Program-made: the position numbers and the translations under genes | From: Pseudoalteromonas sp. XMcav2-N | Lineage (GTDB): Bacteria > Pseudomonadota > Gammaproteobacteria > Enterobacterales > Alteromonadaceae | Assembly: GCF_024124545.1 (NCBI RefSeq) | Contig: NZ_JAMXSF010000017.1 | Coordinates: 1 to 64,000, forward strand | Direction of reading: 5' to 3' | DNA: 64,000 nt | Shown here: positions 18,001-25,863 of the stretch, piece after piece | How positions within the stretch are numbered: position 1 is the first letter of the stretch | Layout of the letters: every line of letters begins with the position of its first letter | The notes under the pieces: model-generated | The model's input: the letters and a program-made list of their open reading frames with translations, nothing else | What the model was told of the DNA's origin: nothing | The model's database searches: none

Positions 18001-19526
18001 AACAGCAGTTCATCCGGTCTGCCGGGTCTGGCAGGTAAAAACAACAGGTTTTGCAGGTTGTCGAGTTGAGCTTCCAGCTCACTCAGTGGCGTGATGGTTT
18101 GCAGCGCCAGGTCATATAGAAAAATATTATGATGTGTATGAAACAGCAAAGTACGCTGATCGACCATAAATGAACCAACAAGGTGATCCGCATCACCCTC
18201 CGGGAGAGGTGCCCCCGATACTGTCAGAGCGGAAACTTGCCCGGTTTGAATATCAAACTGTTTTACACCTGTTTTGGTATCGAGCAGGAGGATATTGTCT
18301 GCCAAATAGGGCGAGGCGTAAATATTATAGACAGCATGACTACCATAAGCTGGCTTGCGATTTTCGTCTCTAAAATAACTTTGGGTCAACCTGGAGTGAT
18401 TATTGGCCGAAAAGTGATGCAGTCCGTCATCACTCCCGAGCCAGAGCGATCCGTCGTTGTCCTGATGAATCGCCCAGAAGTTATTGTTGAAGTTGTCTTC
18501 GTGAAAAGCCAGTAACTTAAAACGGTAAGCCGATGTTGGCCAAACAAATGCGCCGCTATTGTTGGAGCCCATCCATATGTTGCCATGGTTATCCAATAGC
18601 ATGGTTGGGATAGTGTTTTGTGGGGTCAGGTAGCGACTTTCATCAAATGAAAGTATTTTGCTGGCGTCGTGGTTTCGGCGATTTACAAGGTATAAACCTG
18701 AGTCTGTCGCCAGGTATTCCCCGTATGGACCCTGTTCGTGTGCCCAAATATTAAGATTTGGAATAAGCTGATAAGCTTGTTCGGTTTGCAATTGTTTGTC
18801 ACTGGCCGGAATTACAAACAAGCCTTCTACAGTGCCCACAAGTAAACCCAGTGCGGGATCGGGCTTGAGCAGTTTTACATTATTGTTGAGCACTGATTTT
18901 TCGGTGTGACCTAAATGACTAAGTGAAACGAGCTGGCTATTGTCTAACTGAAAGAGGCCCGTTTCTGTGCCGACGAGTAACGTACCGTGCCATGCTCGCA
19001 AAGTCCGGATATAAGCACCATCTGGTAGAGTAGCTAAGCGTTGTGAAGTGTAGGTATTGGTATCTATCTGATACAGCTCGTTTTCAATGGCAATGACGTA
19101 GTTGCTACCAAATTGGGTAACAGCACTTACAGCGGCATCAGGCGCAATACCCTGGCGACTGTCCCGGGAAAATAACTTAATCAGGGAAAACGTATTGGTA
19201 TTGAGTAAAAATGCTCCGGACTGGACGGTTGATATAAAAAGCTGATCATCATCTAACAAGCGGATCAAAATAATGTCACTACCAGAGAAGGTATCCTGGC
19301 CTTGAAAAGCACCAAACTGGTTTCCATCAAAGCGGTTTAGCCCCTGATGGGTCGCTATCCAGATATAGCCGTATTTATCCTGTGCAAACCCGGTGACACT
19401 GGACTGGGACAATCCTTCTTGCGTTGACAGTCGGCTGATCTGATTTGCATAATAGGGCTCTGCAACCACACAGTGATGGCATAATAATAATAACGACAAG
19501 ATAACTGCTTTGAGCCAGTTGTTCAT
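15030..19526 (-). CDS. Beta-propeller sensor with PAS, GGDEF and EAL domains (c-di-GMP turnover)
   Basis: A 1498-residue one-component signalling protein. It has a signal peptide (LSLLLLCHHCVVA), a periplasmic double propeller of the two-component-regulator type (repeated GLNRFDG, GLFQL, GYIWIATHQG, NIWMGSNN, RLWLATNS) to about residue 660, a Y_Y_Y-like beta domain to about 775 and one membrane helix (about 783-803). Two PAS-like regions follow (about 860-1040), then GGDEF with the motif SGDEF (1149-1153) and EAL with the motif ELL starting at Glu1277. In EAL the catalytic Glu, DDFGTGYSS and the AEGVET loop remain, so phosphodiesterase activity is likely. The SGDEF variant makes cyclase activity less certain. 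The propeller suggests sensing of a periplasmic ligand, perhaps a polysaccharide, by analogy with hybrid sensors of this architecture. Confidence 0.88.
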   Translation of the reverse strand: MNNWLKAVILSLLLLCHHCVVAEPYYANQISRLSTQEGLSQSSVTGFAQDKYGYIWIATHQGLNRFDGNQFGAFQGQDTFSGSDIILIRLLDDDQLFISTVQSGAFLLNTNTFSLIKLFSRDSRQGIAPDAAVSAVTQFGSNYVIAIENELYQIDTNTYTSQRLATLPDGAYIRTLRAWHGTLLVGTETGLFQLDNSQLVSLSHLGHTEKSVLNNNVKLLKPDPALGLLVGTVEGLFVIPASDKQLQTEQAYQLIPNLNIWAHEQGPYGEYLATDSGLYLVNRRNHDASKILSFDESRYLTPQNTIPTMLLDNHGNIWMGSNNSGAFVWPTSAYRFKLLAFHEDNFNNNFWAIHQDNDGSLWLGSDDGLHHFSANNHSRLTQSYFRDENRKPAYGSHAVYNIYASPYLADNILLLDTKTGVKQFDIQTGQVSALTVSGAPLPEGDADHLVGSFMVDQRTLLFHTHHNIFLYDLALQTITPLSELEAQLDNLQNLLFLPARPGRPDELLFSTAEGLLSYNRQSHEISTIWQSHIKPGNAYPAVNDWEQDSQGRLWLATNSMGLVALETTSYQPIIHLTENQGLHSNTLYEIERDLHNKLWVSSQSGLYSLNLVSLQLDHYDHRNGLVTNEFNLGASRALHSGELVFGTPNGAVKFNPNAFILSSGAERIRFSNVQLMSRPFLVSPAQLHDQALQFEYDDMGYRFEFSQFNLFGVRQHFINARLSGPVSADIQNIKNNYIFFNNLKPGKYTLSLTEYRPGSNEVLSDSQLNFQVKHAWWNTPQAMVSYVLLALGSLAIIYRRHRLKQRALQQTFDELAHAKAQIDLALKKTQSGLWSMDIQTRQISLLGNSKGPSQRKPLSLESFFEKVHPQDQEMVQRQWARFLAAPDSQLSITYRIYSQQQGWLWYHDLAKISEWNTDGKPLRVSGVYSNITEHKASQLNAAMFAQALSQIQDWLLILDNNLQLLSVNQSLSDALGLHDHDPQEQLTRAKLTKLLGRQQLGQLLAALRKIQVRENIKQEVDITFDDERHSTVQLSINAIADEQGDIEFLVIVGSDLSQQKQAQSELRYLANFDALTDLPNRNLMLQHIEFAIYNATKNNTGCALLFIDLDKFKPINDAYGHSAGDQLLIAVTKRINSVLTQHCILGRQSGDEFIVLVKTFEDIAQVTELVQKMISNLCSKYDVDGISMSISASVGVAIFPFDEQTAEGLLRNADIAMLSAKQSGRNNFKFFTSEMNAHMSRKLSLEAALKEAVEDNQLYNHYQPIINTTNHALTGVELLMRWQLDSTQVSPAEFIPIAEDVGLIERMTTQALRNALQELAPFFQQQSSFYLSLNLSPQHIMRDNLASSLNSIITEFDLSTHQLKLEITETSFLADRHKASKTLSELKKFGFTLLLDDFGTGYSSLTYLSQFPIDIIKIDQSFIRTLETHPHNRSIVKTIYMLAQNLNMACIAEGVETAQQLSFLRDLGCEYMQGYYFSKPLNVKGLFEKYPPDVAQVS

Positions 19527-19759
19527 TCACACGTTCCCGGACGCACATCAGTGAGCAGTCCATTCACGTTTTTGTGCAGTAACATTCGCTGAGTCATACT
19601 TTGCTCAGATTATGCTAATTATACCAATTTATATGGTGAGCAGAATGAGATTTCGCAAAAATGCTGACGTATCGCTTTTTTTGAGAAAAAAATCCTGCCA
19701 TAACGAAATTATAAACCATTGAACTAAAAGGTGTATCAGAATTCATTTCAATGCAACTA

Positions 19760-19853
19760 CGAATTATTCTCATTATTTCTGTGTTTGTTGTTGATAACCA
19801 TTTTTGTTTAGATTAAAATTGTACTCAGTTAAAGTTATTGAGAATGGTTTTCA
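19760..19853 (+). promoter_or_regulatory. Fur-like boxes before bfd
   Basis: TGAGAATGGTTTTCA (19839-19853) fits the 7-1-7 Fur pattern TGATAATnATTATCA at 11 of 14 scored positions and ends 3 bases before the bfd ATG. A second, weaker AT-rich match (GAATTATTCTCATTATTTC) lies around 19761-19779. Control of bfd by Fur is common in proteobacteria. The remaining bases from 19527 to 19760 hold no gene; a lone ATACCAATTT at 19621 is noted elsewhere. Confidence 0.55.
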
Positions 19854-19856
19854 GTT

Positions 19857-20051
19857 ATGTATATCTGCATTTGCCACGGTGTCACGGATAAAAAAATCGC
19901 CGAGTCAATTGATGATGGTGCAAGGTCAATGCGCGATTTGAGCAAAGAGCTGGGTGTGGGTTCACAGTGCGGTAAGTGCTGTAACTGTGCTAAGAAAATA
20001 CTGAACGAAAAGCTCATTGATATTGTGGATGTGACTGAGCAGGTCGCTTAA
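19857..20051 (+). CDS. bfd: Bacterioferritin-associated ferredoxin
   Basis: A 64-residue [2Fe-2S] protein. The four cluster cysteines are at 4, 6, 38 and 41 (CICHG near the start, QCGKC later), as in Bfd. It carries electrons into bacterioferritin to reduce the stored ferric core and free iron when iron is short. It faces the two bacterioferritin genes across a shared terminator, and Fur-like sites overlap its leader, which fits induction under iron starvation. No separate Shine-Dalgarno is obvious, since the putative Fur site occupies that position. Length and cysteine spacing match the family. Confidence 0.93.
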   Translation: MYICICHGVTDKKIAESIDDGARSMRDLSKELGVGSQCGKCCNCAKKILNEKLIDIVDVTEQVA

Positions 20052-20078
20052 TACCCGATATAAACAATAGCATTCTCG

Positions 20079-20106
20079 AGAAAAAGGGCCTTATGGCCCT
20101 TTTTTA
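20079..20106. terminator. Bidirectional terminator between bfd and the bacterioferritin genes
   Basis: AAAAAGGGCC, loop TTAT and GGCCCTTTTTT form a symmetrical hairpin with an A tract on one side and a T tract on the other. It can end transcription from both convergent units. Confidence 0.88.
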
Positions 20107-20109
20107 GTA

Positions 20110-20574
20110 TTACATTTGAGTCTGGAGATAATTTTCAATACCAGTGACTTTGATAAGATGCTGCTGAGTTTCCAGCCAGTCTATCTGCTCTTCCTGCTCA
20201 TTGAGGATATTGTCCAGTGCTTCGCGACTGATATAATCCTGTTTTTCTTCACACAAAGCGATGGCGTCAACCAGATCCCCTAAGGATGCTTGCTCAAAAG
20301 CCATGTTGGCCGCAATCATTTCCTCACTGTTTTCACCAATTTTGAGTCTACCCAGATCTTGCAGGTTTGGTAATCCTTCAAGAAACAAGATGCGCTCTAT
20401 TAGTCTGTCAGCATTTTTCATTTTCTGGATTGAGGTTTTATAGTCCGCTTTGTCCAGCTGAGTGAAACCGAAATCTTTAAACATACGCGCATGCAGGAAG
20501 TACTGGTTAATGCCAACTAACTCGTTCGCTAACACAGTATTGAGTGCGCTAATAACTGCTTTATCGCCTTTCAT
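20110..20574 (-). CDS. bfr: Bacterioferritin, heme-binding subunit with a lost ferroxidase site
   Basis: A 154-residue four-helix ferritin-like subunit. The heme ligand Met52 is present (QKMKNAD). The di-iron ligands expected at Glu51, His54, Glu127 and His130 are replaced by Lys51, Asn54, Gln127 and Gln130, while Glu18 and Glu94 remain. It therefore should bind heme but not oxidise iron. It is the second gene of a pair, 9 bases after the ferroxidase-type subunit gene, so the two probably co-assemble into a mixed 24-mer shell, as reported for two-subunit bacterioferritins in some proteobacteria. The role assigned here is electron transfer to the core through heme with Bfd. Confidence 0.9.
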   Translation of the reverse strand: MKGDKAVISALNTVLANELVGINQYFLHARMFKDFGFTQLDKADYKTSIQKMKNADRLIERILFLEGLPNLQDLGRLKIGENSEEMIAANMAFEQASLGDLVDAIALCEEKQDYISREALDNILNEQEEQIDWLETQQHLIKVTGIENYLQTQM

Positions 20575-20583
20575 GATGATTCC

Positions 20584-21054
20584 TTATGCCAACTGAGATT
20601 GCAGATAATTTTGGATACCGATTTTGTCAATCAGCCCGATCTGTTGTTCTAACCAGTAAACATGATCTTCTTCTGTATCAAACAGCAGTTTTTCCAGAAC
20701 CGCTCTTGACTGGTAGTCCTGTTCTTGTTCGCAGATTTTGATCGCATGTTTAACGCTTTCTACCACTTCCAGCTCGAGCTTGAGGTCGTTTTCCATCATG
20801 GATTTGACGTCACTACCGATCAGCAGATCGCGGCGTTTAGTCATATTTGGGATACCTTCCAGGAAGAGGATGCGCTTGATCAGCCAGTCCGCATGGGTGG
20901 TTTCTTCTTCCATTTCGTGATTAAGACGCTCGTAAAGCTTATTCAGTCCCCAGTCGTCATACATGCGAGAATGAATAAAGTACTGATCAATGGCTGCCAA
21001 TTCGTTAGCCAGTAGTGCGTTGAATGCATCGATTACCTGTTGCTTGCCTTGCAT
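20584..21054 (-). CDS. bfr: Bacterioferritin, ferroxidase-type subunit lacking the heme methionine
   Basis: A 156-residue bacterioferritin subunit that complements its neighbour. The ferroxidase ligands Glu18, Glu51, His54, Glu94 and the EEDH pair (128-131) are all present, but position 52 is Thr in place of the heme ligand Met. It should oxidise Fe2+ and drive core formation but not bind heme. The frame extends to 21108, but the ATG at 21054 has GAGGTG upstream and gives the normal MQGKQQVIDAFN start. It is the first gene of the operon, with a Fur-like site about 95 bases upstream. Confidence 0.9.
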   Translation of the reverse strand: MQGKQQVIDAFNALLANELAAIDQYFIHSRMYDDWGLNKLYERLNHEMEEETTHADWLIKRILFLEGIPNMTKRRDLLIGSDVKSMMENDLKLELEVVESVKHAIKICEQEQDYQSRAVLEKLLFDTEEDHVYWLEQQIGLIDKIGIQNYLQSQLA

Positions 21055-21148
21055 ATGTGTCACCTCAATTCGTTCTAAATTGTCGCCAGTGTACGTATAT
21101 AAATTCACATGTCAACAAAAATGCTTTATAAATCAACATATTAAAAAC

Positions 21149-21163
21149 TGATTATTATTCTCA
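21149..21163 (-). promoter_or_regulatory. Fur-like box before the bacterioferritin pair
   Basis: Read on the minus strand, TGAGAATAATAATCA matches TGATAATnATTATCA at 12 of 14 scored positions. It lies 95 bases upstream of the first bacterioferritin start. Whether it represses or activates cannot be told from sequence. The rest of 21055-21411 holds no gene; a TATACT (about 21377) could be the -10 of the repair gene that follows. Confidence 0.55.
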
Positions 21164-21411
21164 TTTCAGTTCAGTTTTTGGACTTAAATAGCAATCAGGT
21201 GCAATAGGCGGAGTGTGTTTTGCTGTCGATAATTGACAGAGCTTGGCAATATGTCATTTGATACCCGATCACACCTATAAACTCACGGTCAGTGCGCGCA
21301 TAATGGCACCAGATATATCGCAGTCTGCGGTGTTTATTGAGTTCCGAATATGGCGAGTGTGGGCGCATGATTCGGTTATACTGGGTGTGAGTTGCAAAGA
21401 AGAGTGATGAC

Positions 21412-22770
21412 ATGTTGTCTTCAGAAGTATGCGCAAATGCGCGAAAAAGTCGGGATGCCCGCTTCGACGGTTTATTCTATGTCGCTGTTAAGAGCACCGG
21501 GATTTATTGTCGCCCGATTTGCCCTGCGCCTGCAGCGAAAGAGCACAATGTTGAATATTATCAACATGCCCATAATGCAGCACAGGCAGGATTCAGGCCC
21601 TGTATCCGTTGTCGGCCAGATAGTGCGCCTGGCAGCTATGCCTGGATGGGGACACAAACGACGGCCGTCAGGGCTAAGAGTCTGATAGATGGCGGCTTTC
21701 TGAGTTCAGGGAGTGTAGAGCAGTTGGCAGAAAAACTGGGGATAACCTCGCGTTATCTGAGTAAGTTATATCGACAGTATTATGGCATCGCACCAAAGCA
21801 ATATGCGCTTTATAAGCAATGTGATCTTGCAAAACAGTTGTTGCAGCAAACAAGCTTACCTGTCACTGAGATTGCGTATGCCTGTGGGTTTAACTCGCAG
21901 CGGCGCTTTAACGATGCATTCAGCCGACTTTATCAGATAACCCCGTCGAGCTTACGCCATGGTGTTCAGGCAAGCCGTCAGATCGAATTGATGATGTCAT
22001 TTCGCCCCCCTTATAACTGGTCAGCCCTGAGAAGCTTTTTGGCACATCGGCTGGTGACGCCGTTGGAGTGGTTAGAGGATATGGCTTATGGGCGCAATTT
22101 TAATTTGGGGGCTTATCATGGTCGTTTTACAGCCAGGTTTGAGGAGCAAAAAAATCGTTTCAGGGTAAGCATTGAGATCAACGATCTTAAAGGATTACCC
22201 CAGGTTGTGAGTAATATTCGTCGGGTGCTAGACCTGGATGCTGACACTGTGTTTATAGAATCACACTTACGGCGGCAGTGTCCCGACATGTCCCTTGAGA
22301 ATGGGCTCAGGCTACCAGGGATCTGGACGCCTTTTGAAGCGGGTATTCGGGCAATTCTGGGCCAGCAGATCAGTGTTGTTGCGGCAAAGAACCTGATGAT
22401 CACGCTGGTGGAGCAGCTCGGTAATCAACAAGCGGATGGTACGTTTCAATTTCCAAGTCCGCAAGCGATAGCAGGATCTGAACTGACATTTTTCAAAATG
22501 CCCGCGCGTCGAAAACTCGCGATTATTGCGTTAGCGCAGCACTGTGTATCAGAGCCGGATTGCATGCCTGAATCTTGGCTAACAATCAAAGGGATAGGGC
22601 CCTGGACCGTGGATTACGCTAAAATGCGTGGTCTGAGCTCACCTGATATTTATCTGGGTGGTGATTTAGGTGTACAAAAAGCAATTGACCGGGTAGGGCA
22701 GATCGATGTACCCAGCTGTGCCCCTTTCAGAAGTTACCTGACTTTTCAGCTGTGGCAGCAACTAACTTGA
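21412..22770 (+). CDS. Ada-AlkA fusion: alkylation sensor/regulator and 3-methyladenine DNA glycosylase
   Basis: A 452-residue fusion. The N-terminal Ada-type zinc domain has Cys33, Cys37, Cys64 and Cys67 (IYCRPICP, FRPCIRC), where Cys33 would accept a methyl group from methylphosphotriesters. An AraC-type helix-turn-helix pair follows (about 85-185, VTEIAYACGFNSQRRFNDAF). The C-terminal half is AlkA-like, with the helix-hairpin-helix (IKGIGPWTVDYA) and the catalytic Asp418 in GGDLGVQKA. It should sense alkylation, activate repair genes and excise alkylated bases. The methyltransferase domain found in E. coli Ada is absent and is supplied by the next gene, 28 bases downstream. The same domain order is known in other bacteria. 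Confidence 0.9.
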   Translation: MLSSEVCANARKSRDARFDGLFYVAVKSTGIYCRPICPAPAAKEHNVEYYQHAHNAAQAGFRPCIRCRPDSAPGSYAWMGTQTTAVRAKSLIDGGFLSSGSVEQLAEKLGITSRYLSKLYRQYYGIAPKQYALYKQCDLAKQLLQQTSLPVTEIAYACGFNSQRRFNDAFSRLYQITPSSLRHGVQASRQIELMMSFRPPYNWSALRSFLAHRLVTPLEWLEDMAYGRNFNLGAYHGRFTARFEEQKNRFRVSIEINDLKGLPQVVSNIRRVLDLDADTVFIESHLRRQCPDMSLENGLRLPGIWTPFEAGIRAILGQQISVVAAKNLMITLVEQLGNQQADGTFQFPSPQAIAGSELTFFKMPARRKLAIIALAQHCVSEPDCMPESWLTIKGIGPWTVDYAKMRGLSSPDIYLGGDLGVQKAIDRVGQIDVPSCAPFRSYLTFQLWQQLT

Positions 22771-22798
22771 GCAAGCATTGATTCAGTGGAGAAAAACT

Positions 22799-23263
22799 AT
22801 GACGATTCAAACACATTTGGCAAGCCCGGTAGGCGAGATCACGTTGCAGGCGAGTGATAAGGGGCTTTCTTATGTCGGCTTTGCTCCCAAGGTACACTTG
22901 TCTGAGGGAACAAACCGGCACCTTGATGAAGCATGCCTTCAATTAACAGAGTACTTTGCAGGAAAGCGTGAACGATTTGAGCTGGCGTTGGATACACAAG
23001 GTACCCCTTTTCAGAAGGCCGTGTGGCGATTGCTATGTGACATTCCTTATGGTGAAACCAATACTTATGGCTGGATGGCGGCAGAGCTGAACAACCCAAA
23101 AGCTGTCAGAGCCGTTGGTGCGGCAAATGGCAAGAACCCAATTAGTATTATCGTACCTTGCCACAGGATCATAGGCGCCAATGGCAAACTAACAGGGTAT
23201 GCTGGTGGGTTGGACAGAAAATCATGGCTGCTTGCCCATGAAGGGATAAAAATTACCCTGTAA
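22799..23263 (+). CDS. ogt: Methylated-DNA-[protein]-cysteine S-methyltransferase
   Basis: A 154-residue suicide repair protein that removes the methyl group from O6-methylguanine onto Cys121 of the PCHRI motif. The DNA-binding helix (NPKAVRAVGAANGKNP) and the C-terminal GGLDRKSWLL segment are typical. The frame opens at 22778, but the ATG at 22799 with GGAG upstream is the likely start. It directly follows the Ada-AlkA gene and is probably co-transcribed, completing the adaptive-response set that a full-length Ada would otherwise provide. Ogt and the Ada C-terminal domain cannot be separated with certainty by motif alone. Confidence 0.92.
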   Translation: MTIQTHLASPVGEITLQASDKGLSYVGFAPKVHLSEGTNRHLDEACLQLTEYFAGKRERFELALDTQGTPFQKAVWRLLCDIPYGETNTYGWMAAELNNPKAVRAVGAANGKNPISIIVPCHRIIGANGKLTGYAGGLDRKSWLLAHEGIKITL

Positions 23264-23335
23264 TGTTTGCGCCACGTAGCCAAGCCATCAGGTGGGTTAT
23301 ATAATAAGAGAAAGCCCGACTTAAAGTCTGTTTTA

Positions 23336-24169
23336 ATGCGATTTATTTTAATCTCTTTGTTGTTGTTTTTGTTTGTCGCTCATCACGCCAACGCAAAAGT
23401 GTCTGTCAGATTGTGTTATGAAGATAAGCATATCCCACCTTTCTTTTTGGGTAATGGGTTGGATGTACCCAGAGAAAACCCAGGGGCAACCATTGAGATT
23501 TTACGCCTGCTTGAGACTCGGGTTGGCGGTGTACAGTTTGAGTTTGTTCGTAAACCCTGGCAGCGCTGCCTTTATGAAATTAAACGAAACCGGGTGGATG
23601 CCGTTATCGCCAGCTATCGTCCTGCTCGGGAGTCCTTTCTGTCTTACCCGCTCAATGAAGATGGGTCGCCGAACACACTTAGCTCAATCAGCCGGCTGGG
23701 AACGTGTTTGGTCGGTATGACACAATTGAAAACAGCCATGAGCACCCAGCACTATCCGATTAATCTTGCTGTGCCCAGAGGTTATTCCGTGGCTGACTCT
23801 GTCGGCAGTGATAAATACACCATACTGAATACTGACTCGCAAAGTGATGCCTTTGAGCTTGTACTCAAGGGCAAAGTACACGGCACCTTTGGCTTGTGTC
23901 AGGTCGATGGCAAAGCGGTGTCAGCATTCCCTTATCGTCGTCAGTTAGAAGCCGTTTACCCGCCTTTAGACATCAGTTTTGGTTATCTTACGTTTTCCAA
24001 ACAGTTCAGAGAGCTACATAGTGAAACAGCACTTGCCCTGTGGTCCTCATTAAGCACTACTGAACTTCACCACATTTATATTGCGTATATAAACAGGCAA
24101 AGTTATCCCGGTGATACACAAGATAGCAGTAAGGTGCCTTCGCAACCGTCATGGCATGTGTTTGAGTAA
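23336..24169 (+). CDS. Periplasmic solute-binding protein, family 3-like
   Basis: A 277-residue secreted protein with a clear signal peptide (ISLLLFLFVAHHANA). It has the two-lobed pattern of family 3 solute-binding proteins (PPFFLGNG near the start, RKPWQRCLYEIKRNRVDAV, then the second lobe with a return of the GTFGLCQVDGKAV segment). No permease or ATPase gene lies nearby, so it may be an orphan binding protein or a sensor-linked one; many marine gammaproteobacteria carry such stand-alone copies. The ATG at 23336 is chosen because it starts the signal peptide. The ligand is unknown. Confidence 0.7.
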   Translation: MRFILISLLLFLFVAHHANAKVSVRLCYEDKHIPPFFLGNGLDVPRENPGATIEILRLLETRVGGVQFEFVRKPWQRCLYEIKRNRVDAVIASYRPARESFLSYPLNEDGSPNTLSSISRLGTCLVGMTQLKTAMSTQHYPINLAVPRGYSVADSVGSDKYTILNTDSQSDAFELVLKGKVHGTFGLCQVDGKAVSAFPYRRQLEAVYPPLDISFGYLTFSKQFRELHSETALALWSSLSTTELHHIYIAYINRQSYPGDTQDSSKVPSQPSWHVFE

Positions 24170-24232
24170 GCTGGCTAATCTGCGGCAGTTTGGGTAGACT
24201 ATCGCGAATTTTTAGCGGCTGATACATACACC

Positions 24233-24814
24233 ATGGCGCAATTATACTTTTACTATTCAGCAATGAATGCTGGTAAGTCCACAACGCTTTTACAATCTGC
24301 ATTTAATTACCGAGAGCGGGGAATGAATCCGTTTATTCTTACCGCGGCGCTTGATGACCGTGCGGGGGTTGGCAAAGTCGCCTCTCGTATTGGTCTGGAG
24401 GCAGACGCGCATACCTATGAGCCAGCCACGGAGCTGTTAAGCCTTATCAACAAACACCACGATGAACAACCGCTGGACTGCATCCTGGTAGATGAAAGCC
24501 AGTTTCTGAGTAAACAGCAGGTTTCGCAGTTGACTGATGTAGTCGATTTGTTGGGTATACCCGTACTTTGCTACGGGCTAAGAACGGATTTTCGTGGTGA
24601 GTTATTCGAAGGGGCACAGTACTTACTGGCCTGGGCAGATAAACTGATTGAACTTAAAACAGTTTGTCATTGCGGCCGTAAGGCGAATCATGTGTTACGA
24701 CTAGACGCCTCGGGACGCGCGATTGCGGATGGTGCTCAGGTTGAAATTGGCGGTAATGATCGGTACGTATCGGTCTGTAGAAAGCATTACAAGGCAGAGC
24801 TCAATAAGCTTTGA
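24233..24814 (+). CDS. tdk: Thymidine kinase
   Basis: A 193-residue type II thymidine kinase, which phosphorylates thymidine to dTMP in the salvage pathway using ATP. The P-loop (AMNAGKST, Lys15), the DES motif with probable catalytic Glu88, and C-terminal zinc cysteines (TVCHCGRKAN and SVCRKHY) are present. The lasso region (GGNDRYVSVC) and total length match the family. It stands alone, converging on rlmF with a 14-base gap. Confidence 0.95.
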   Translation: MAQLYFYYSAMNAGKSTTLLQSAFNYRERGMNPFILTAALDDRAGVGKVASRIGLEADAHTYEPATELLSLINKHHDEQPLDCILVDESQFLSKQQVSQLTDVVDLLGIPVLCYGLRTDFRGELFEGAQYLLAWADKLIELKTVCHCGRKANHVLRLDASGRAIADGAQVEIGGNDRYVSVCRKHYKAELNKL

Positions 24815-24828
24815 GCGCTGCCCTGATT

Positions 24829-25734
24829 TTAAAAGCGCCAGGCGATAAAGCGGCTGACCTTCTGGCCCTGCTGCATTTCGATAACTCTGATATCGCTTGG
24901 CTTGACAGCTTGCAGTGCTTTTTTTAACGCTGGCAGATTGTCTTTTTTGGATACCAGTGAAGTAAACCAGCCAACCTGCTTTGCGAACATCACACTTTCT
25001 TTGATCATAGTTTTGATAAACGCCAGTTCGCCACCCGGGCACCAGAGTTCAGGTGCGTGACCGCCAAAATTCAATTTAGCACTTTGTTGTGCTCTACCCA
25101 AATTACGCCATTTTCTTGCAGTGCCCGCTTGCGCCGCTTGTTCACTCTCATGAAAAGGGGGGTTACACAGGGTGAGCTGATAGTGATCTTTTGCAGAGAT
25201 GATCCCGTGAAAAATCGCCCGCTCATCTTTTTGCTGTCTGACTTTAATACCCAGCCCATTAGCTTTGGCTATGGTCTGCGCCACCGATACTGCCATCGGG
25301 TTTATGTCTGAACCTGTAAAGTGCCAGCCATATTCAGCCTGACCTATCAAGGGGTAGATCAAGTTGGCACCAGTACCAATATCAAGACAACGGATTTGTT
25401 TACCCGTCGGGGGAGTTCCCTGATTATCGTCGGCCAGTAAATCCGCCAGGGCATGAATGTAATCCGCACGTCCGGGTACAGGTGGGCATAGGAAAGGCTC
25501 AGGTAACTGCCAAAACTTGACACCATAGTCACAGGACAGAAGAGCCTGATTTAATGCCACAATGGCTGCTCTGTCGGCAAAGTCTATGGTGTCCTCTCCA
25601 CGTGGACTGGTGATGAGGCACTGTTTTAAAGCTGGGTTTGCAGTACAAAGCCGGGCGAAATCGTAGCCCTGTCGGTGTTTATTTCTGACGTGCATTAGGT
25701 ATGTGTCAATTCTCTTACTTGGTGGATTGCGCAT
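24829..25734 (-). CDS. rlmF: 23S rRNA (adenine(1618)-N6)-methyltransferase
   Basis: A 301-residue RlmF-type enzyme that methylates A1618 of 23S rRNA with S-adenosylmethionine. The diagnostic block CPPVPGRADYIHALADLL, the SAM-binding LDIGTGANLIYPLIG and the catalytic NPPFHES are all clear. Two ATGs (25734 and 25695) are possible. I kept the longer form because E. coli RlmF also has a short leader before the HxRNxHxxxYD-like segment seen here as VRNKHRQGYD; neither has a strong ribosome site. It converges on tdk. Confidence 0.9.
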   Translation of the reverse strand: MRNPPSKRIDTYLMHVRNKHRQGYDFARLCTANPALKQCLITSPRGEDTIDFADRAAIVALNQALLSCDYGVKFWQLPEPFLCPPVPGRADYIHALADLLADDNQGTPPTGKQIRCLDIGTGANLIYPLIGQAEYGWHFTGSDINPMAVSVAQTIAKANGLGIKVRQQKDERAIFHGIISAKDHYQLTLCNPPFHESEQAAQAGTARKWRNLGRAQQSAKLNFGGHAPELWCPGGELAFIKTMIKESVMFAKQVGWFTSLVSKKDNLPALKKALQAVKPSDIRVIEMQQGQKVSRFIAWRF

Positions 25735-25863
25735 TATATCTAAATTTTGTTGCTCGCGCCGCTACTTTGCCGAAGGTAGCTGGGATCAGGCACGAGTAGG
25801 CAAGCTTGCGATGACTATGTCTGGCTGGTACGATGAGTTTAAACAATGATGAATTAATCTAGC

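Noticed and set aside
19621..19630. ATACCAATTT identical to the end of the 162-bp repeat
   Set aside because: No second end, no central hairpin and no further match follow within 200 bases, so it may be chance or a small remnant.
19839..19853. Reading the Fur-like site at bfd as a firm operator
   Set aside because: It matches only 11 of 14 scored positions, so it is listed as a candidate and not as an established site.
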